Shown piece after piece: positions 1 through 11,259 of a DNA stretch of 64,000 nucleotides. Numbering within the stretch: the first letter of the stretch is position 1; each line of letters starts with the position of its first letter. Under the pieces are notes generated by a model. It was given only the letters and a program-made list of their open reading frames with translations. It was not told the DNA's origin and did no database searches. A program made the position numbers and the translations under genes. This stretch comes from Kitagawia praeruptora. Its lineage: Eukaryota; Streptophyta; Magnoliopsida; Apiales; Apiaceae. Location: the NCBI GenBank assembly GCA_037693485.1, contig CM075346.1, positions 127,894,001 to 127,958,000 of the forward strand, read 5' to 3'.

Positions 1-800
1 TTGTTTTGCTCCAGTTTTTAAATAAAAATCGAACCAAAGCCAAACATCTAGAATTTATTTCTCAGATCTATCTTGGTTTTGAGTTCGATTCCGCAAATTA
101 AAAATACCTTTAAATTCAAATTCTCCTCCTTAACATCATACCAAAATTTGGTGTCATTCCGAGGTCATTGAATTTTGGATTTTAGTCTCGTCTTTCGACG
201 TGGGTTTGACTTTGCTACCATTTTATTGGGAGGTTAATGTCAGTTTTGTTATTGCTGGTATGGGTTTTATTGTTGGTTACTTTGAAAATGATTTATGTGG
301 TTTTGTGGGAGATCTATAATGCGTGCATTGGATTTGGGCTGGTATCGGATATTGCAAGAGCTTACTTTTCACAACTAATATTTGTTCATCTTTTGAGATC
401 TATCTCTTTCGGCATGTCTATAGCTGGTTTTCGGCATGTAGATAGCTGGAGTGTTTCTGATTATTGGATTTTCGACATGTCTATAGCTGGTTTTCGGCAT
501 GTAGATAGCTGGGGTGTTTCTGAACATTGGACTACAGGTGATGCGTATGTGAGGGTCATTTGTGATATTACTGGTTCCAGGATTGGTGCAGGCTTGATTG
601 ATCGGGAAACCACTCAAATCTTTTTTAATTCGAAGAATATTGTTATTCATGATGTAAAACAGTCTGTACACATAAGCGGCTATTTGGTTAGCTCGTTTAT
701 TTGTTTCCATTCAGATTGTAGTGTTAGTTTATGGGTTTGTCTTGATTGTGATTTGGTCGATGCAAGTTAATTACATTTTCTTGTTTGTCAAAAAAAAAAT
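1..800 (+). mobile_element. Poly(A)-tailed retrosequence, copy 1 (5' part outside window)
   Basis: Counterpart of the complete element at 25229-26194. The visible 3' end is an A-run at 790-799, followed at 801-818 by the 18-bp target-site duplicate CTAAATTGTATTTTATTT. It holds a 177-codon open frame (237-770) with a hydrophobic start and two near-identical segments of about 20 residues from a 60-bp direct repeat (about 412-471 and 472-531). The predicted protein matches nothing I recognise. Two substitutions separate it from copy 2 within the 60-bp repeats. Confidence 0.6.
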
Positions 801-818
801 CTAAATTGTATTTTATTT

Positions 819-1454
819 CAATAATTTAATATATACATAGAGATAAATGTTTGTAATTTTTTTAAATCCAGACTTAGTAAGATTCATGCATAACCAAGAA
901 TTTTATCTTAACATTTTATTTTCCATGTTAATCATTTATAATGACAAAGAGAGTATAAATTATTTTAGAAAATATAAACAACTGAAGAGTACATTCTAAA
1001 AAAAATTATTAAAAAATGGATGTGATGAATATATAAACATGGATATTGTATAATTTAAAACTAATTTTAAAACTAATTTTCTTAATTTAGAATGATAGAA
1101 GTAATGAATAATGAAATACATTGCATATACTATATTCCTTATATTGGATCAAATTTCAGTATTATTTTTAGGTATCCATTATCAACTAATTCAAATAAAG
1201 TATGATCAGAGATATAATAAAATATAAATATAAATAACATATTTAATATATTTAATCGAAAACATACAGGTGTATTAAAATTTATAAGATGATTAAGTAT
1301 ATAGATAAATAAAACTACGAAAACTGAAAAAATGAAATTATATAAATAATGTAAACTAACATTTTATTTACTCAAAAGTGAAAACAAAAATGAAAATAAG
1401 TTAAGTAAAAATAGCGTGATATCTTACAAGATTTTTAAGAAAACTCGAAAAGTA
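819..1454. other. A+T-rich intergenic DNA
   Basis: No open frame, splice-bounded exon or terminal-repeat structure seen. The stretch 838-843, which reads TCTCTA on the minus strand, is a candidate Helitron 5' end (see 24563-26237). The same sequence is at 26213-26848 in copy 2. Confidence 0.5.
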
Positions 1455-1680
1455 ATGTAATATAGTGGTTGTATCATGAACCTCTTAAAACGAAATCGGT
1501 GGCTCGACTCCGAAAACTAATCCAAATTCTTCCATTTTTTACATGGATTTTAAAGGGTGGTACAATTGTTATTTCCAAACAATGAGGGTGAAATAGTAAT
1601 TTTATAAGCAATTTATTGGCACTTTTTGCACTTGTATTGAGATTTAATATATAGTTGAAATAAAAAAAATTGGACAAAAG
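1455..1680 (+). mobile_element. SINE-like unit 1 (degenerate tRNA-type head), copy 1
   Basis: Begins with a tRNA-like stretch containing a weak B-box (GGCTCGACTCC near 1501) and continues with a body that starts TTTAAAGGGTGG. The same body recurs in the next unit about 270 bp downstream, so two diverged members of one family lie head to tail. The A-box is poorly preserved. Copy 2 counterpart is about 26849-27074. Confidence 0.5.
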
Positions 1681-1727
1681 GAGATAAATGTGGTTTATCT
1701 AATAAGATTTTTAAAATGTACTCAAAA

Positions 1728-1955
1728 CTAAGTGTAGCATAATGGTTAAGGCATGAGACTAAGAGTGGAAGGTCATGGGTTCAATTCTCAACATTAACAT
1801 AGTTTCAACTAATTTTTACACTAATATTTAAAGGGTGGCACTTTTGTTAATTTTCAACAAATAGGGACAAAACAGTAATTTCATAGCCAATAAAATGGAA
1901 CTTTTTGCCCTTGTGTTGATGTATAATATATAGTAATAGAAGTAATAGATGAGGT
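1728..1955 (+). mobile_element. tRNA-derived SINE-like unit 2, copy 1
   Basis: An A-box-like TAGCATAATGGTTAAGGC near 1735 and a B-box GGTTCAATTCT near 1779 are spaced as in RNA polymerase III promoters. The body that follows matches that of the unit at 1455-1680. The tail contains a 9-bp direct repeat present twice here and once in copy 2. Too diverged from a cloverleaf to be a working tRNA gene. Confidence 0.6.
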
Positions 1956-2880
1956 ATTTAATTTGGAGTTACTTTTTTCAAATTTGATGATTGATTTCTT
2001 AATTAATGAATTGTAATTTTGAGTTACTTTTTTCAACTTTGGTGATTGACTCCTTAAAATTCTTATTTGACGTGATTTATTTTCCTTATTGGTTTTCATA
2101 TATTAAGTGTTTTTCATTAAAATTTCTTGTTTAGTGTCTTTTAATTTTGTAAAATAAGGATACCACTAATTTAGGATTTAGTTTAATGTTTGAATACTCT
2201 TTCCTTGTTTAATTTAGCATTTAGTTTTGTACCTGAATTATGTAATTCATGGAGGTCATGGAAGATGACTTTATTGTGCCTTAATGAGGTATTAAGTACC
2301 ATTTATGGTGGTTGGAGCATACCAAATATTTCGTGATTGGTGTATACCAAAATTTATGTTATAAGTTTTAAGTTAGCTAAAATCAGGAATGGTTTGTTTT
2401 ACGTTTGACTTTTATCAAGATTTTGATTTACAAGTTTATTATATAAATCGTAGCAATGATTTGGGACCTAATTTAAAGTTGGTAATTATAATTTTCTATT
2501 TTTATAATTGTTTAATGTTTTAAATATTCTTATCTTGTTTACGTGATTCTAATAACTTTTTAAATCAAGCATTTACTTGCTGAGGTAGTAATTATTTATT
2601 TTATAAATATCGAATATTAGAATGCAATTTTATTTTATATGGTTCTTGATTTACATGTCTAATAAAAGGAAACCTTTTTAGTCAAAATTCATATTAGTTT
2701 TAATGTAATTAATACCATGTTTTTGGTTATTATTTAATATGTGAGTTTTAAAAATTATCTATTATTGTGTTAGATATCTAACCAAAAGGATCCCCTTTAA
2801 TTAAAAGTCAACATCTATTTTGTCAAAGTTCATAATAGTTTTAATATACTTGATCTTAATTTTATTCCTTTCTTAACGGT
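1956..2880. other. A+T-rich intergenic DNA with decayed repeats
   Basis: Short direct repeats occur, such as GAGTTACTTTTTTCAA near 1967 and 2020. No coding segment recognised. Copy 2 equivalent is 27341-28265. Confidence 0.4.
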
Positions 2881-3460
2881 TTGTTTTGGTAACTTGCAGT
2901 TTTAATAGCATCAAAGAAGTTTTAAGAAAATTCAGTTTTGTCTTTTAAAATGAAGTTTTTTCAAAATGAAGTTTTGGAGCAGTCAAGGTGCAAGGTGCAG
3001 AGTAAATCTTTGACAAACGAGAAGTTAAATATCAACAAGAAAATTTGAAAAAGACTCGGTTTTGACTTCAAGAGGAAGTAATGGAGCGAGTAAAAAAGAA
3101 GACAAGTCTGCAAAAACAACTGATGGCAATGCGGACTCACAAAAGTAACAAGTTCTAGTTTTATTTAGTAATCACTTTGTATAACGATGTATTTTTACTT
3201 TTTTGAGGGCACTCTTTTTCCCCCCTTGAGTTTTTTCCCATAGGATTTTGCTCTTGTGGGGTTTTAACAAGGCTCTTATTTGTGGGGTTTACTTTTCAGA
3301 TTTGAAGATCTTATTGTCAAAATGTTCGGGGGCAACATGCGTGCTATTCGGTTAGATGATGAACTTTCTGGAACGAAAGAAACCTTTTTCTCTGATCATT
3401 GTATTTCGATACAATTCATGTACGTGAAGGTAAGTTTTGTCAAAAAAAAAAAAAAAGACC
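2881..3460 (+). mobile_element. Possible retroelement 3' remnant, copy 1
   Basis: Around 3204-3292 is a run of C/T- and G/T-rich phrases (GGGCACTCTTTTTCCCCCC, then TTTTTCCCATAGGATTTTG and GGGGTTTTAACAAGGCTC) of a kind I associate with 3' regions of plant retroelements. A 14-A run follows TTTTGTC at about 3445. The short open frame here (3280-3498) runs into the A-run and is not convincing as a gene. Copy 2 equivalent is 28266-28845. Confidence 0.3.
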
Positions 3461-3647
3461 TACCTTTTAATCATAAGTATCTCTCATTCCTTACTTGAAA
3501 AGAAGATGTTTCCTCAAAACAATAATTAGATGTAACCTCATTCACAAGACAAAATGAATCACATTAATAAAGTTTACTTTAAAGAGGAAGAAAAAGACGA
3601 ATAAATATTTTAAATAGGTGCAGCACTTTAGACATGCACAGAGTATA

Positions 3648-4174
3648 TACAGTCGGCAATTTCGTACACGATACAAAAATACGATACGAAAATTATAAGT
3701 TTGGGTTGATCTTTACGGTACACGAACAGGAAAGTACACGAACACGAAATTGAAATTACACGGATAAATTTAGTGTCGGTTTTGGGTTTACCCTTGGGTA
3801 CACGACACGAAACGAAAACACACGAAATAAATAAATATTTAAATAATTTTATTAAAATTATACCAATAAATATTTTAATATAATATTATATATATAATTT
3901 TTACATAAGATAATTACAAAATAGTTTCAAATTATAGTTTCACAAGACTTGAGCACACTTGATTCTTTATGACATATTGACTTAAGACTGGACTAGTAAA
4001 AATTTAATATTTAAATATTTTTATTCAAAAATTACACGAAACACGACACGAAATGTACACAAAATAAAGGTAAACGAACACGAAACGAAACGAATCCTTA
4101 ACGGATCAGTTTTGGATTTGACATTACGTATACGAAACACGAAAGTATACGAAACGAACGAATTGTCGGCTCTA
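3648..4174. mobile_element. hAT-like MITE, ACACGAAA-rich family, copy 1
   Basis: A 527-bp element flanked by 8-bp direct repeats AGAGTATA (3640-3647 and 4175-4182). Ends are near-perfect inverted repeats: TACAGTCGGCAAT on the left and, read inward from the right, TAGAGCCGACAAT. Both ends are crowded with short CACGAAA-type repeats facing each other around an A+T-rich core. The 8-bp target duplication and end sequence fit non-autonomous hAT elements. No transposase is encoded. Confidence 0.8.
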
Positions 4175-4770
4175 AGAGTATATGCAAGTAATAAAACAGC
4201 CCGAGTAACAACTGGTTTGCTAAATTCTTCTAGCACTATTATCAGCGAAACGTAATCCAAGAAACAAGAGAACTTCAAGATCAGGAAAGTAAAAGGTGAA
4301 AGACAACAAACTTCCAAGTGCTGACAATCACTTGCTGGAAGATAAGTATTTAAAGACAAATAAACTCAAATCCTTCCATAGGAAATCACATAATTGGTAT
4401 TGTACTTTATAATTTTTGAAAACATAAAAAAGTCCTGATATGGATAATTTAAGCTGCAGCCCAAATATCATACAGATTGAGTCGAAACACAAAATCTTGT
4501 TTAATTTGTAGGGCTTCGACCAACTTCCAAGTTCCAATAGCCATAGCACATTACTTACTTGCATATCTAATTACTGTATAAAGTATAAACTGATATACTT
4601 AATACTTCTAATAAAACTGTTTGGCTATTCACTATTCTACCGGCTGGAAAGATGGGAGACATGCGAAAGGACTTCATACAACTGAGCCTTGAGGCTACAA
4701 ACAGTAGGCTAACAAATTCAATGAACAATAAAAGGAACTATTTCATCTTAATTCTGGTGACAATATCTAA
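4175..4770. other. Intergenic, downstream of DHAK pseudogene
   Basis: Two overlapping minus-strand open frames of 112 and 78 codons (4021-4359, which begins inside the MITE region, and 4328-4564) have cysteine/leucine-rich translations without recognisable motifs. I do not support them as genes. Copy 2 equivalent is 29559-30154. Confidence 0.4.
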
Positions 4771-7129
4771 TTAAAAAACATGAGAAACCACATAATCCAC
4801 AGGATAGGCGTCAGTTACAGCAGCAACTGGTTCCCGTGCTGAAATGATTCGTCACATACAGTAAGAAATTAAAAACAATAAAAAAAAGATATTTCAACAA
4901 TAAACTATAAGTTCAGCATGATAACACCCCAGAGATATCTCATAAAGGAGTTCTGAAAATGTGTTCATAACCCTGAGACTACTTCAGAATTCTACATACT
5001 ATATCAATCCGAGACTGCATTTTTCCAGTCCCTAGATGACTTGGCCTGGCAGTGTGCATACAGAAAGAGCAACACCCATCGTCCCGAACATCTCAGATAC
5101 ATGTTTTGCTTCTGAAGAAACACCAGCGAGAGAAAGGCCAGAAGCAGCTCCAGCAACCTGCACTACAAGAACCAAAATAAAATAAAGCAGATATTGGTAC
5201 TATAAAATTCCTTTGCTAATCTTACTCAAATTTTCTTGTACTAGCACCAAAGAACCCTTGGTTTTCCCACATAGAAATGGATTGGCAATTACAAATGCAA
5301 AAGAGAATAATTTAAGATAATATAAACATCCTGAGTGTGTAGAAGAGAAAGTTAGAAGTGAGAACATTATTTATTAAAAAAAGGAATCATGGTAACATGC
5401 AGGTATTCGGATATCTGTAAGATTTAAATTTTTATGCACACAATCTAATATTGAAAAATTCAAATAAAAAAACAAGCAGCAAAAAAAAATTGATCTGTCA
5501 ACACTCTCCATCAAGTTATTTTTAGAAAAGGATCCAGAAAAATAAACAAACAAAAAGTTACTAGTGTGCCAAAATCATGTCACTGTTGCATATATGATTT
5601 TTTAACATGTCAAATTAAATTTCTGTATGTGGATTAAAAAGCATCAAGCTAAGTCTAAGGATTGTATTTTTAACATTGACATTGATGACCTTACGTCCCT
5701 AATTGTAAAATAAATAAGTAAAAGTTGTCAAACAAAATAGAATGCAGAGGACGAAGTATTACTTTGAATTTTGATCATGTCGGTTAAGTATCTTTATGCT
5801 ATATATATTTCTTAAAATTTTTATTTAAGATCCATAATATTTAGGAATTAAGGACAGCCCCGATATTATAGAAATTACTTTCAACATGTTTATATATTTA
5901 TATAGACAAAGGGAAAGATAGGGATACATATTTATATAGGGAGGAGGCAACACACCCAGTTCTTGCCCCCATGTCATTCTTCGCAGAAGAAATGAAGATA
6001 ATCATACCAAAAGATATTTCAATGTAATTTTTTGGTGCATAACTATACAATGGAATAACATAAAGATCATCAAACCTAATGACTAAATGTCTGCCAAACC
6101 TCTTCATCCAGCTAAGCCTCTAGATGGTGACAGAGCACAATTATCTCCAACAAAAACTATCTCTATGGCACAAATCAACTAATACTTTATTACATTTCAA
6201 TTTCCTATGTTGAGATGTGATAGTTTTATGTTTATTACTTACAGAGATCTTTTTTCATAAATGCACCGTATAAAGAGGATGAATAGTTCACAGAGATATA
6301 TACATCTACTTTGTAGCCCTAGAATTTTGCTTGGTTAGCGGCCAAACTAAAATTTAGTCAATCCCTGGTATAGTTCTGACATAACGAGGATTAATATCTT
6401 ATAAAATATGTTAGTCTCAGATTAATTGACCTCCACTACCCTTTTCTAGCCTCCACCAACCCTCCGACATCAGTAGAAATGCCTAATCTCAAAGTAAATT
6501 AGACTTGAGAACTCAAGTTTTGACACATACTCCTAGCAGTTGAGTGTCCTATTATTCATCCTCCTTGTCTATAGTTATGTACTTATGTGAATGTCACGTA
6601 GAGCAGAAAACTCAAACATATGGAGTTGCTGAACATAGGAGAAATTAATAATATCCAGAATTTCACAAGTCATAATATCTTGACCAAAAGGAGGCATCCC
6701 ATAGACCATTTATAGCTCGAATGCCATAAAATATTAGACAAAGTGAACTAGCGAGAATAATTCATGTTTTTGCTACTCTATGTGCCCCATATTAGTATCT
6801 TGGACATTTTTGGGTCAATGTAACCATTTTTAGATAAATGTTTAAGCTGCCTATATACTACCGGAGTACCCGGTTAATATGATAAAAACTCGTTTGACCA
6901 GGTATGGGACTAAAAATTAATATATATTAATTCTAGACCTTGATCGTCCATAAAATAAAAACCAGACAGAATATAGGAGGGGGGAGTATAAGATCAAGTG
7001 GCAGAAGACCTACACATCAAAAATAACATCAACTGATACTAATGCAAATATATCTCCCCATACAGCAGCTGTGAGAATCCTCTACTACTATAAATCCAGC
7101 ATGGGTATGCTCAAGGCCACTTCCACCTC
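4771..7129 (-). pseudogene. Dihydroxyacetone kinase (DAK1 domain) pseudogene, copy 1
   Basis: On the minus strand, exon-like blocks bounded by recognisable acceptors line up with the N-terminal kinase domain of plant single-chain dihydroxyacetone kinase, which phosphorylates dihydroxyacetone with ATP. In protein order: 7013-7129 (GGSG.EHTHAGF, then LTAAVWGDIFA in another frame), 6679-6726 (GIRAINGP then MGCLLLVK after a frameshift), 6301-6375 (NYT.D, LNFSLAANQAK, GYKVD with two stop codons), 6076-6165 (EIVFVGDNCALSPSRGLAG, stop, RGLA), 5000-5157 (AGAASGLSLAGVSSEAK, MFGTMGVALSVCTLPGQV, frameshift, LGTGKM) and 4771-4838 (REPVAAVTDAYPVDYVVSHV, stop). Several in-frame stops and at least three frameshifts show it is dead. 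The first part of the protein and the C-terminal DAK2 domain were not found. Confidence 0.85.
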
Positions 7130-8795
7130 CTGTAAAACAAGCTGAGTAGTTAAATGGCATTTATGGAAATAACACCACATCCTTTCTAGTGCTATTTTAG
7201 GAATATCTTAACTAGCATTTATGAAAATAACACCATATCCTTTCTAGTTCTATTTAGGAATAGCTATGCACATTCATTAGCTACAGTCATAATACTTTAT
7301 AAATTATATGTCAAAGAGCAAGTCCACTGCTAACGCTAAAATGGTTTTAGCTACCAAGTACTGTTATACTTGTATAAAAAAAATATAGCTACTCAAGTAC
7401 TGTCATATTTGCACTACAAAATATTTCCCTCCTTTTTTCTATCAGAAAATAAGGTAGCGAGGATGGCTATAGCCATCTTCGGACCAGTCATCAATTTATG
7501 CAATCAACTGTAGCTATGCATTAGGATTTAGGCCTATGTTTTAGATGACGTGAATTTCATGGTCAATTACCAAATCAATTCTACGAGTTAGCTTGTACAA
7601 AAATATAAAAATGGTACATCAAAGGGCTAAAGTAGATGAGCGAAAATTCCCGAGGATAAACTGAAAGGGCAAGAAAATCACTTTTTCAAATACAAAGGAA
7701 ATTTATAGAAAAAATTAAATTTGACGAAACTGGAAAGAAATTAAACAATGCAGCATGGCTCAAGAATTAAAAATGTTTTGGCTACCACATTGGCATGCTA
7801 CAGCATGAGAATGTGTGGCTTAACATACTCATCTAAGTCACACATTCCAAGGATGCAACCAAGCGATAGAGTCAATATGCATTTCAAACACTACAAAATC
7901 TTGGCAAAATGCTCTATATAACTAGTAGCCTTATGCCTCTGTATATCGCTTGTTTAAAGCACCAAACTATGAAGAGAGCTTACTAAGAAGGCACTTACAA
8001 AAAATTAAAATGCCATTTATTGATTTGTATACAAAAAATACATTGGCATGAAAACAAATTATACAGATGTAAAGTTGTAGCTAAACAATTAATTAATGAA
8101 AGACAAATCCATATCTCGTAGAGAGAACTGGTTTCACATTTAAACTCATTTAATATTACACATCACAATCTACGGAAGATGAAAAATGCACGCTTAGGAC
8201 TACGGGTGTAAGGCACAGGGTTAGAGGGTTAATGATCTTTTAGAATGGAGATCTGGGGGAAGTAACCAAGTAAGCAGAATTATTTGAACTCTTTTTGTTA
8301 AAGGCCTAAACTGAAAGGGCAGGGCAAACAGAATTTTGGTTAAGCAGACTAAAGTAGGGTGCAATTATGAAGTAGGAATTCGTAAGGTAAGTGAGAGAGT
8401 GTTCAATAGTAGGGATACCTCTCTTTACATACAATGGAAAAGACAAAAGAGGCAAGAAGCAGAAAAGGCATTTAAGACAATGTGAATGAAAATACAGTTT
8501 CCATCACCAGGACACTGGAGATATGGCTTCCTTTTTCTATCTACCTTCCCAAATAAACTAGGCAAAAAATGTAAAAACTATCACCATAGATTCCTAGAAT
8601 GCCAACATTAAACCACTCCTCTAAGCTAACAAGGATTTAGGCATTGAATGCCTCATTGGCATCTCGAGTGCTTTAAAGCAGTTCTCTACACCTCTGGACC
8701 TTATCAGGCAGCTACGAATATAAAAGAAACATTCACTAAGAGTCTTAGACTATACGCATTCAAAATGAATAGGCTTTACAGCTAGAGGAGCTTAC
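7130..8795. other. Intergenic or intronic DNA, no gene recognised
   Basis: A pair of related segments around 7150-7190 and 7205-7250 repeats the phrase ATAACACCA(C/T)ATCCTTTCTAGT. No further DHAK exon, N-terminal or otherwise, could be found. If the exon at 8796-8933 is real, part of this could be its intron. Copy 2 equivalent is 32514-34177, which differs by a 2-bp deletion near 33506 and isolated substitutions. Confidence 0.4.
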
Positions 8796-8933
8796 AAATG
8801 AGGTAAATTCTTTTTCAAAGGCAACCTTTTGCACGACTCTCACTGAACTGCCGCCGATAAGTATGTTATTCCCTCCACTTCGGTGTGAGCTACCACTACT
8901 TCTGAGTTTGTAAACTGCATACTTCCTGAACAT
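8796..8933 (-). CDS. Possible 5' coding exon of an unidentified gene, copy 1
   Basis: Minus-strand ATG at 8933 opens 46 codons ending at a good donor (GTAAG, 8791-8795). The peptide begins MFRKYAVYKLRSSGSSHRSG and is rich in Arg/Ser and poor in acidic residues, like an organelle-targeting leader. No matching downstream exon was found, and the peptide matches no family I know. The one difference from copy 2 inside it (CAC versus CAT) is synonymous. It could be a chance open stretch. Confidence 0.25.
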
Positions 8934-9262
8934 CACAATGATTCACTGGATAAACATTTTATCCGTCTTTAAACTAGAATCAATCTATACGATCTTCACC
9001 AAATATCACCAAAAACATTGTTTTAACACTACGAATGAAACAGAATGTAATAATACAAAAACTCTATACGATCTTCACCCGAATATTGAGGAAATCCCAC
9101 CAAAAACATCGTTTTAACGCTACTAACAAAACACAATGTAGTAAAACTCCACCGCCCTCCCTCCCCAACCACCACCAACGATACTAATGATTCTCCGAAC
9201 CACCCCCATCCTCACTCAACCATCACTGTCCACCAATTTTTAAAATAATCTGAAGCTATTAC

Positions 9263-9328
9263 CACTTAACAAGAACCCTAACCCCCAATTTTTATCACTT
9301 AACAAGAACCCTAACCCCCAATTTTTAT
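9263..9328. repeat. 33-bp minisatellite with telo-box, 2 units (copy 1)
   Basis: Two perfect 33-bp units, each starting CACTTAACAAG and containing ACCCTAACCCCC, which resembles the plant telo-box AAACCCTAA. The array lies between the possible minus-strand exon at 8933 and the plus-strand gene at 10072, a plausible bidirectional promoter position. Copy 2 has three units. Confidence 0.9.
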
Positions 9329-9748
9329 CCTGGACAAAATTCATTAAATTAATCACAAATTAACACTATCCACCCTACGAATACATGAATAATCACCGTA
9401 AGATGTATATATACCCTATCCACATTCTCGAGCTTAATTAACAAAATAGAAAAGAAAAGAAGCTGTGTATTACTCTCGTAAAAGATAAATTGACACACAA
9501 ATTAGCTTCCAAATCCACTAGATACTCATTTACTATGACAAATCATAATGAAACTCTAAATCTAGAAATTAGTAATAAATTACTAAACTCGAACAGCGCA
9601 CAGCCTTGTATAAATTCAATTGTAGCCCTAGAAGAAATACATATATACAACATATATTAGTGATAAGGAACTAGATATCTTTGGGAAGACGAAAACAAAG
9701 GGATGGAGATGTAAAATACATACATACAGTATATAATAAACTTATCTG

Positions 9749-9751
<3 letters not shown>

Positions 9752-9784
<33 letters not shown>

Positions 9785-9797
9785 GAGAGAGAGAGAG
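9752..9797. repeat. (GA)n microsatellite in promoter region, copy 1
   Basis: GA dinucleotide run interrupted once by T at 9782, about 290 bp upstream of the 10072 start codon. On the minus strand it reads (CT)n and creates a spurious open frame (9657-9986). GA/CT tracts are frequent in plant core-promoter regions. Confidence 0.9.
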
Positions 9798-9935
9798 TAA
9801 AAACTTTAGAGATATAAAGTCAATTAAAAAGTTAGTCGTATAAAAAAAAAAGAATAAAAGAAATACAAACACCGCCATATTCAAATTAGAATTAAGTAAC
9901 GACCTTCCCTCCACTCCCGTCTCCCTCCCTCTGCA

Positions 9936-9943
9936 TATATATA
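9936..9943 (+). promoter_or_regulatory. Candidate TATA box of the 395-residue gene, copy 1
   Basis: TATATATA in the context GCATATATATACATAAC, 136 bp upstream of the ATG at 10072. It is followed by a C/A-rich, then C/T-rich leader free of ATG in the coding frame, as expected for a plant 5' UTR. The transcription start is inferred only. Confidence 0.5.
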
Positions 9944-10071
9944 CATAACAGTCACCTCCATCACCAATCACCCACACACATTTCAAAACTCCATCACTAA
10001 CACAACTCCATTACTTACAAACTGTTTCTCACCTCTCCATCCTCTCCTCTCTCTTGACATTTTATTGCATA

Positions 10072-11259
10072 ATGTTCTCTCGATTCTCGCGGCTCCGATC
10101 ATCTCTCCGATCGGCGTCGCTTACTCCGAATTTCAACTACTCTCTCTTCACGTCTCAATCACCGACGATCATCTCTCCTATAAGCTCCTTAACCTCACCG
10201 TACTCTACGATCGCAAATTACGTTTCCTCTCCGATTGTTGCTCCGCTCAATTCTACTCCGAATTTCAACAACTCTCTATTCACATCTCAATCGCCGACGA
10301 TCATCTCTCCTATAAGCTCCTCAATCTCACCGTACTCTACGATCGCAACTTCCGCTTCCTCTCCGATTGTTGCTCCACTCAATTCTACTCTGAATTTCAA
10401 CAACTCTCTATTCACACCTCAATCGCCGACGATCATCTCTCCTATAAGCTCCTTAATCTCACCGTACTCTACGATCGCAACTTCCGCTTCCTCCTCTCCG
10501 ATTGTTCCTCTCATTCGTAGTTACAGTGTTCCTGGATTTCGTGGAGGAAAGGTCATAACACCGGATCCGACAGAAGTAATTCAGGAGGGGAATTTCAAAT
10601 ACAACGTGGAGCAGCGCCAAATTTCCGATACAAATCCTGACGATCCGGTTATAGAACTTGCGTTTTTTCAAGCTCCTGCTCTAGATGTGTCTCACGTTCC
10701 ACGATTTCGTATACATTGTTTGTTAGCAGGATGTGTAGAGGAAGATAGGCTGATTCATCTCGTTGATGATGACATAAGACATACTCGGGAATGGCCTGGG
10801 ATCAGAGATAAGACTGCAAAGGACATTGTTAAGGAGGTTAAAGCTATGGGAATCACAGTTGAACAGTTCAAAGAGTTTTGGTTTGACGGTAGTAAGAGCG
10901 CTGAGCAGTTCTGGTCGAAGCGGTTCATTAAGCACCATAGATTTTCAAATTCGAATTCCATTCCGAATTACGTTGCCTCAATTCTGAAATTTGCTAACCA
11001 ATATCTGCTAGACAACTCGCTTGGAAATTACTTGGCGAAAAAAGGATTTGAAACAGGCAAATATCACAACTCAGGTGATTTTCTCAAGGCACTCGATGAG
11101 TTTTTCAAAGTCAAGACATGTGTGCGTTATCAAAAACCTGGAACTCATCCAGTTGCGAATGACATACTCGTACTTCTGAACAAAGATGGGAGTGAGCTGA
11201 GAGACCATCCGTTTCATGACAAGGTGGCTAACGGCAAATTCCTCTTCAGAAATATATAG
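10072..11259 (+). CDS. Unrecognised 395-residue protein, possible organelle-targeted, copy 1
   Basis: Uninterrupted, intronless frame from ATG 10072 to TAG 11257-11259. The frame is open upstream to 10054 but only from a TTG, so 10072 is the first ATG. Residues 1-17 (MFSRFSRLRSSLRSASL) are Arg/Ser-rich without acids. Residues 18-148 are three tandem 44-residue Ser/Thr/Pro/Ile-rich repeats. RSYS at 149-152 resembles the R-X-Y-S cleavage motif of mitochondrial presequences. Residues 153-395 form a non-repetitive charged domain with no motif I can name (for example PGIRDKTAKDIVKEVKAMG and EFWFDGSKSAEQFW). No membrane segment is evident. The function is unknown; mitochondrial or plastid import is an inference. 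The promoter-like upstream region and full identity of the predicted protein with copy 2 favour a real gene. Confidence 0.7.
   Translation: MFSRFSRLRSSLRSASLTPNFNYSLFTSQSPTIISPISSLTSPYSTIANYVSSPIVAPLNSTPNFNNSLFTSQSPTIISPISSSISPYSTIATSASSPIVAPLNSTLNFNNSLFTPQSPTIISPISSLISPYSTIATSASSSPIVPLIRSYSVPGFRGGKVITPDPTEVIQEGNFKYNVEQRQISDTNPDDPVIELAFFQAPALDVSHVPRFRIHCLLAGCVEEDRLIHLVDDDIRHTREWPGIRDKTAKDIVKEVKAMGITVEQFKEFWFDGSKSAEQFWSKRFIKHHRFSNSNSIPNYVASILKFANQYLLDNSLGNYLAKKGFETGKYHNSGDFLKALDEFFKVKTCVRYQKPGTHPVANDILVLLNKDGSELRDHPFHDKVANGKFLFRNI
10123..10521 (+). repeat. Three 132-bp tandem repeats inside the coding region, copy 1
   Basis: Units start at ACTCCGAATTTCAAC (10123), ACTCCGAATTTCAACAAC (10255) and ACTCTGAATTTCAACAAC (10387), exactly 132 bp apart, so each adds 44 codons without shifting the frame. 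The third has an extra TCC codon. A second plus-strand frame (10065-10520) is open through all three units. Confidence 0.95.

Noticed and set aside
4021..4564. Two overlapping minus-strand frames of 112 and 78 codons
   Set aside because: One starts inside a hAT-like MITE; neither has a motif, and the lengths are within chance for this base composition.
9657..9986. Minus-strand 109-codon frame upstream of the 395-residue gene (and its copy at 35078-35407)
   Set aside because: Open mainly because it reads through the (GA)n tract. No domain, and it overlaps the promoter region of the convincing gene.
10459..10961. Minus-strand frames of 68-71 codons within the 395-residue coding region
   Set aside because: Shadows of the plus-strand coding sequence.
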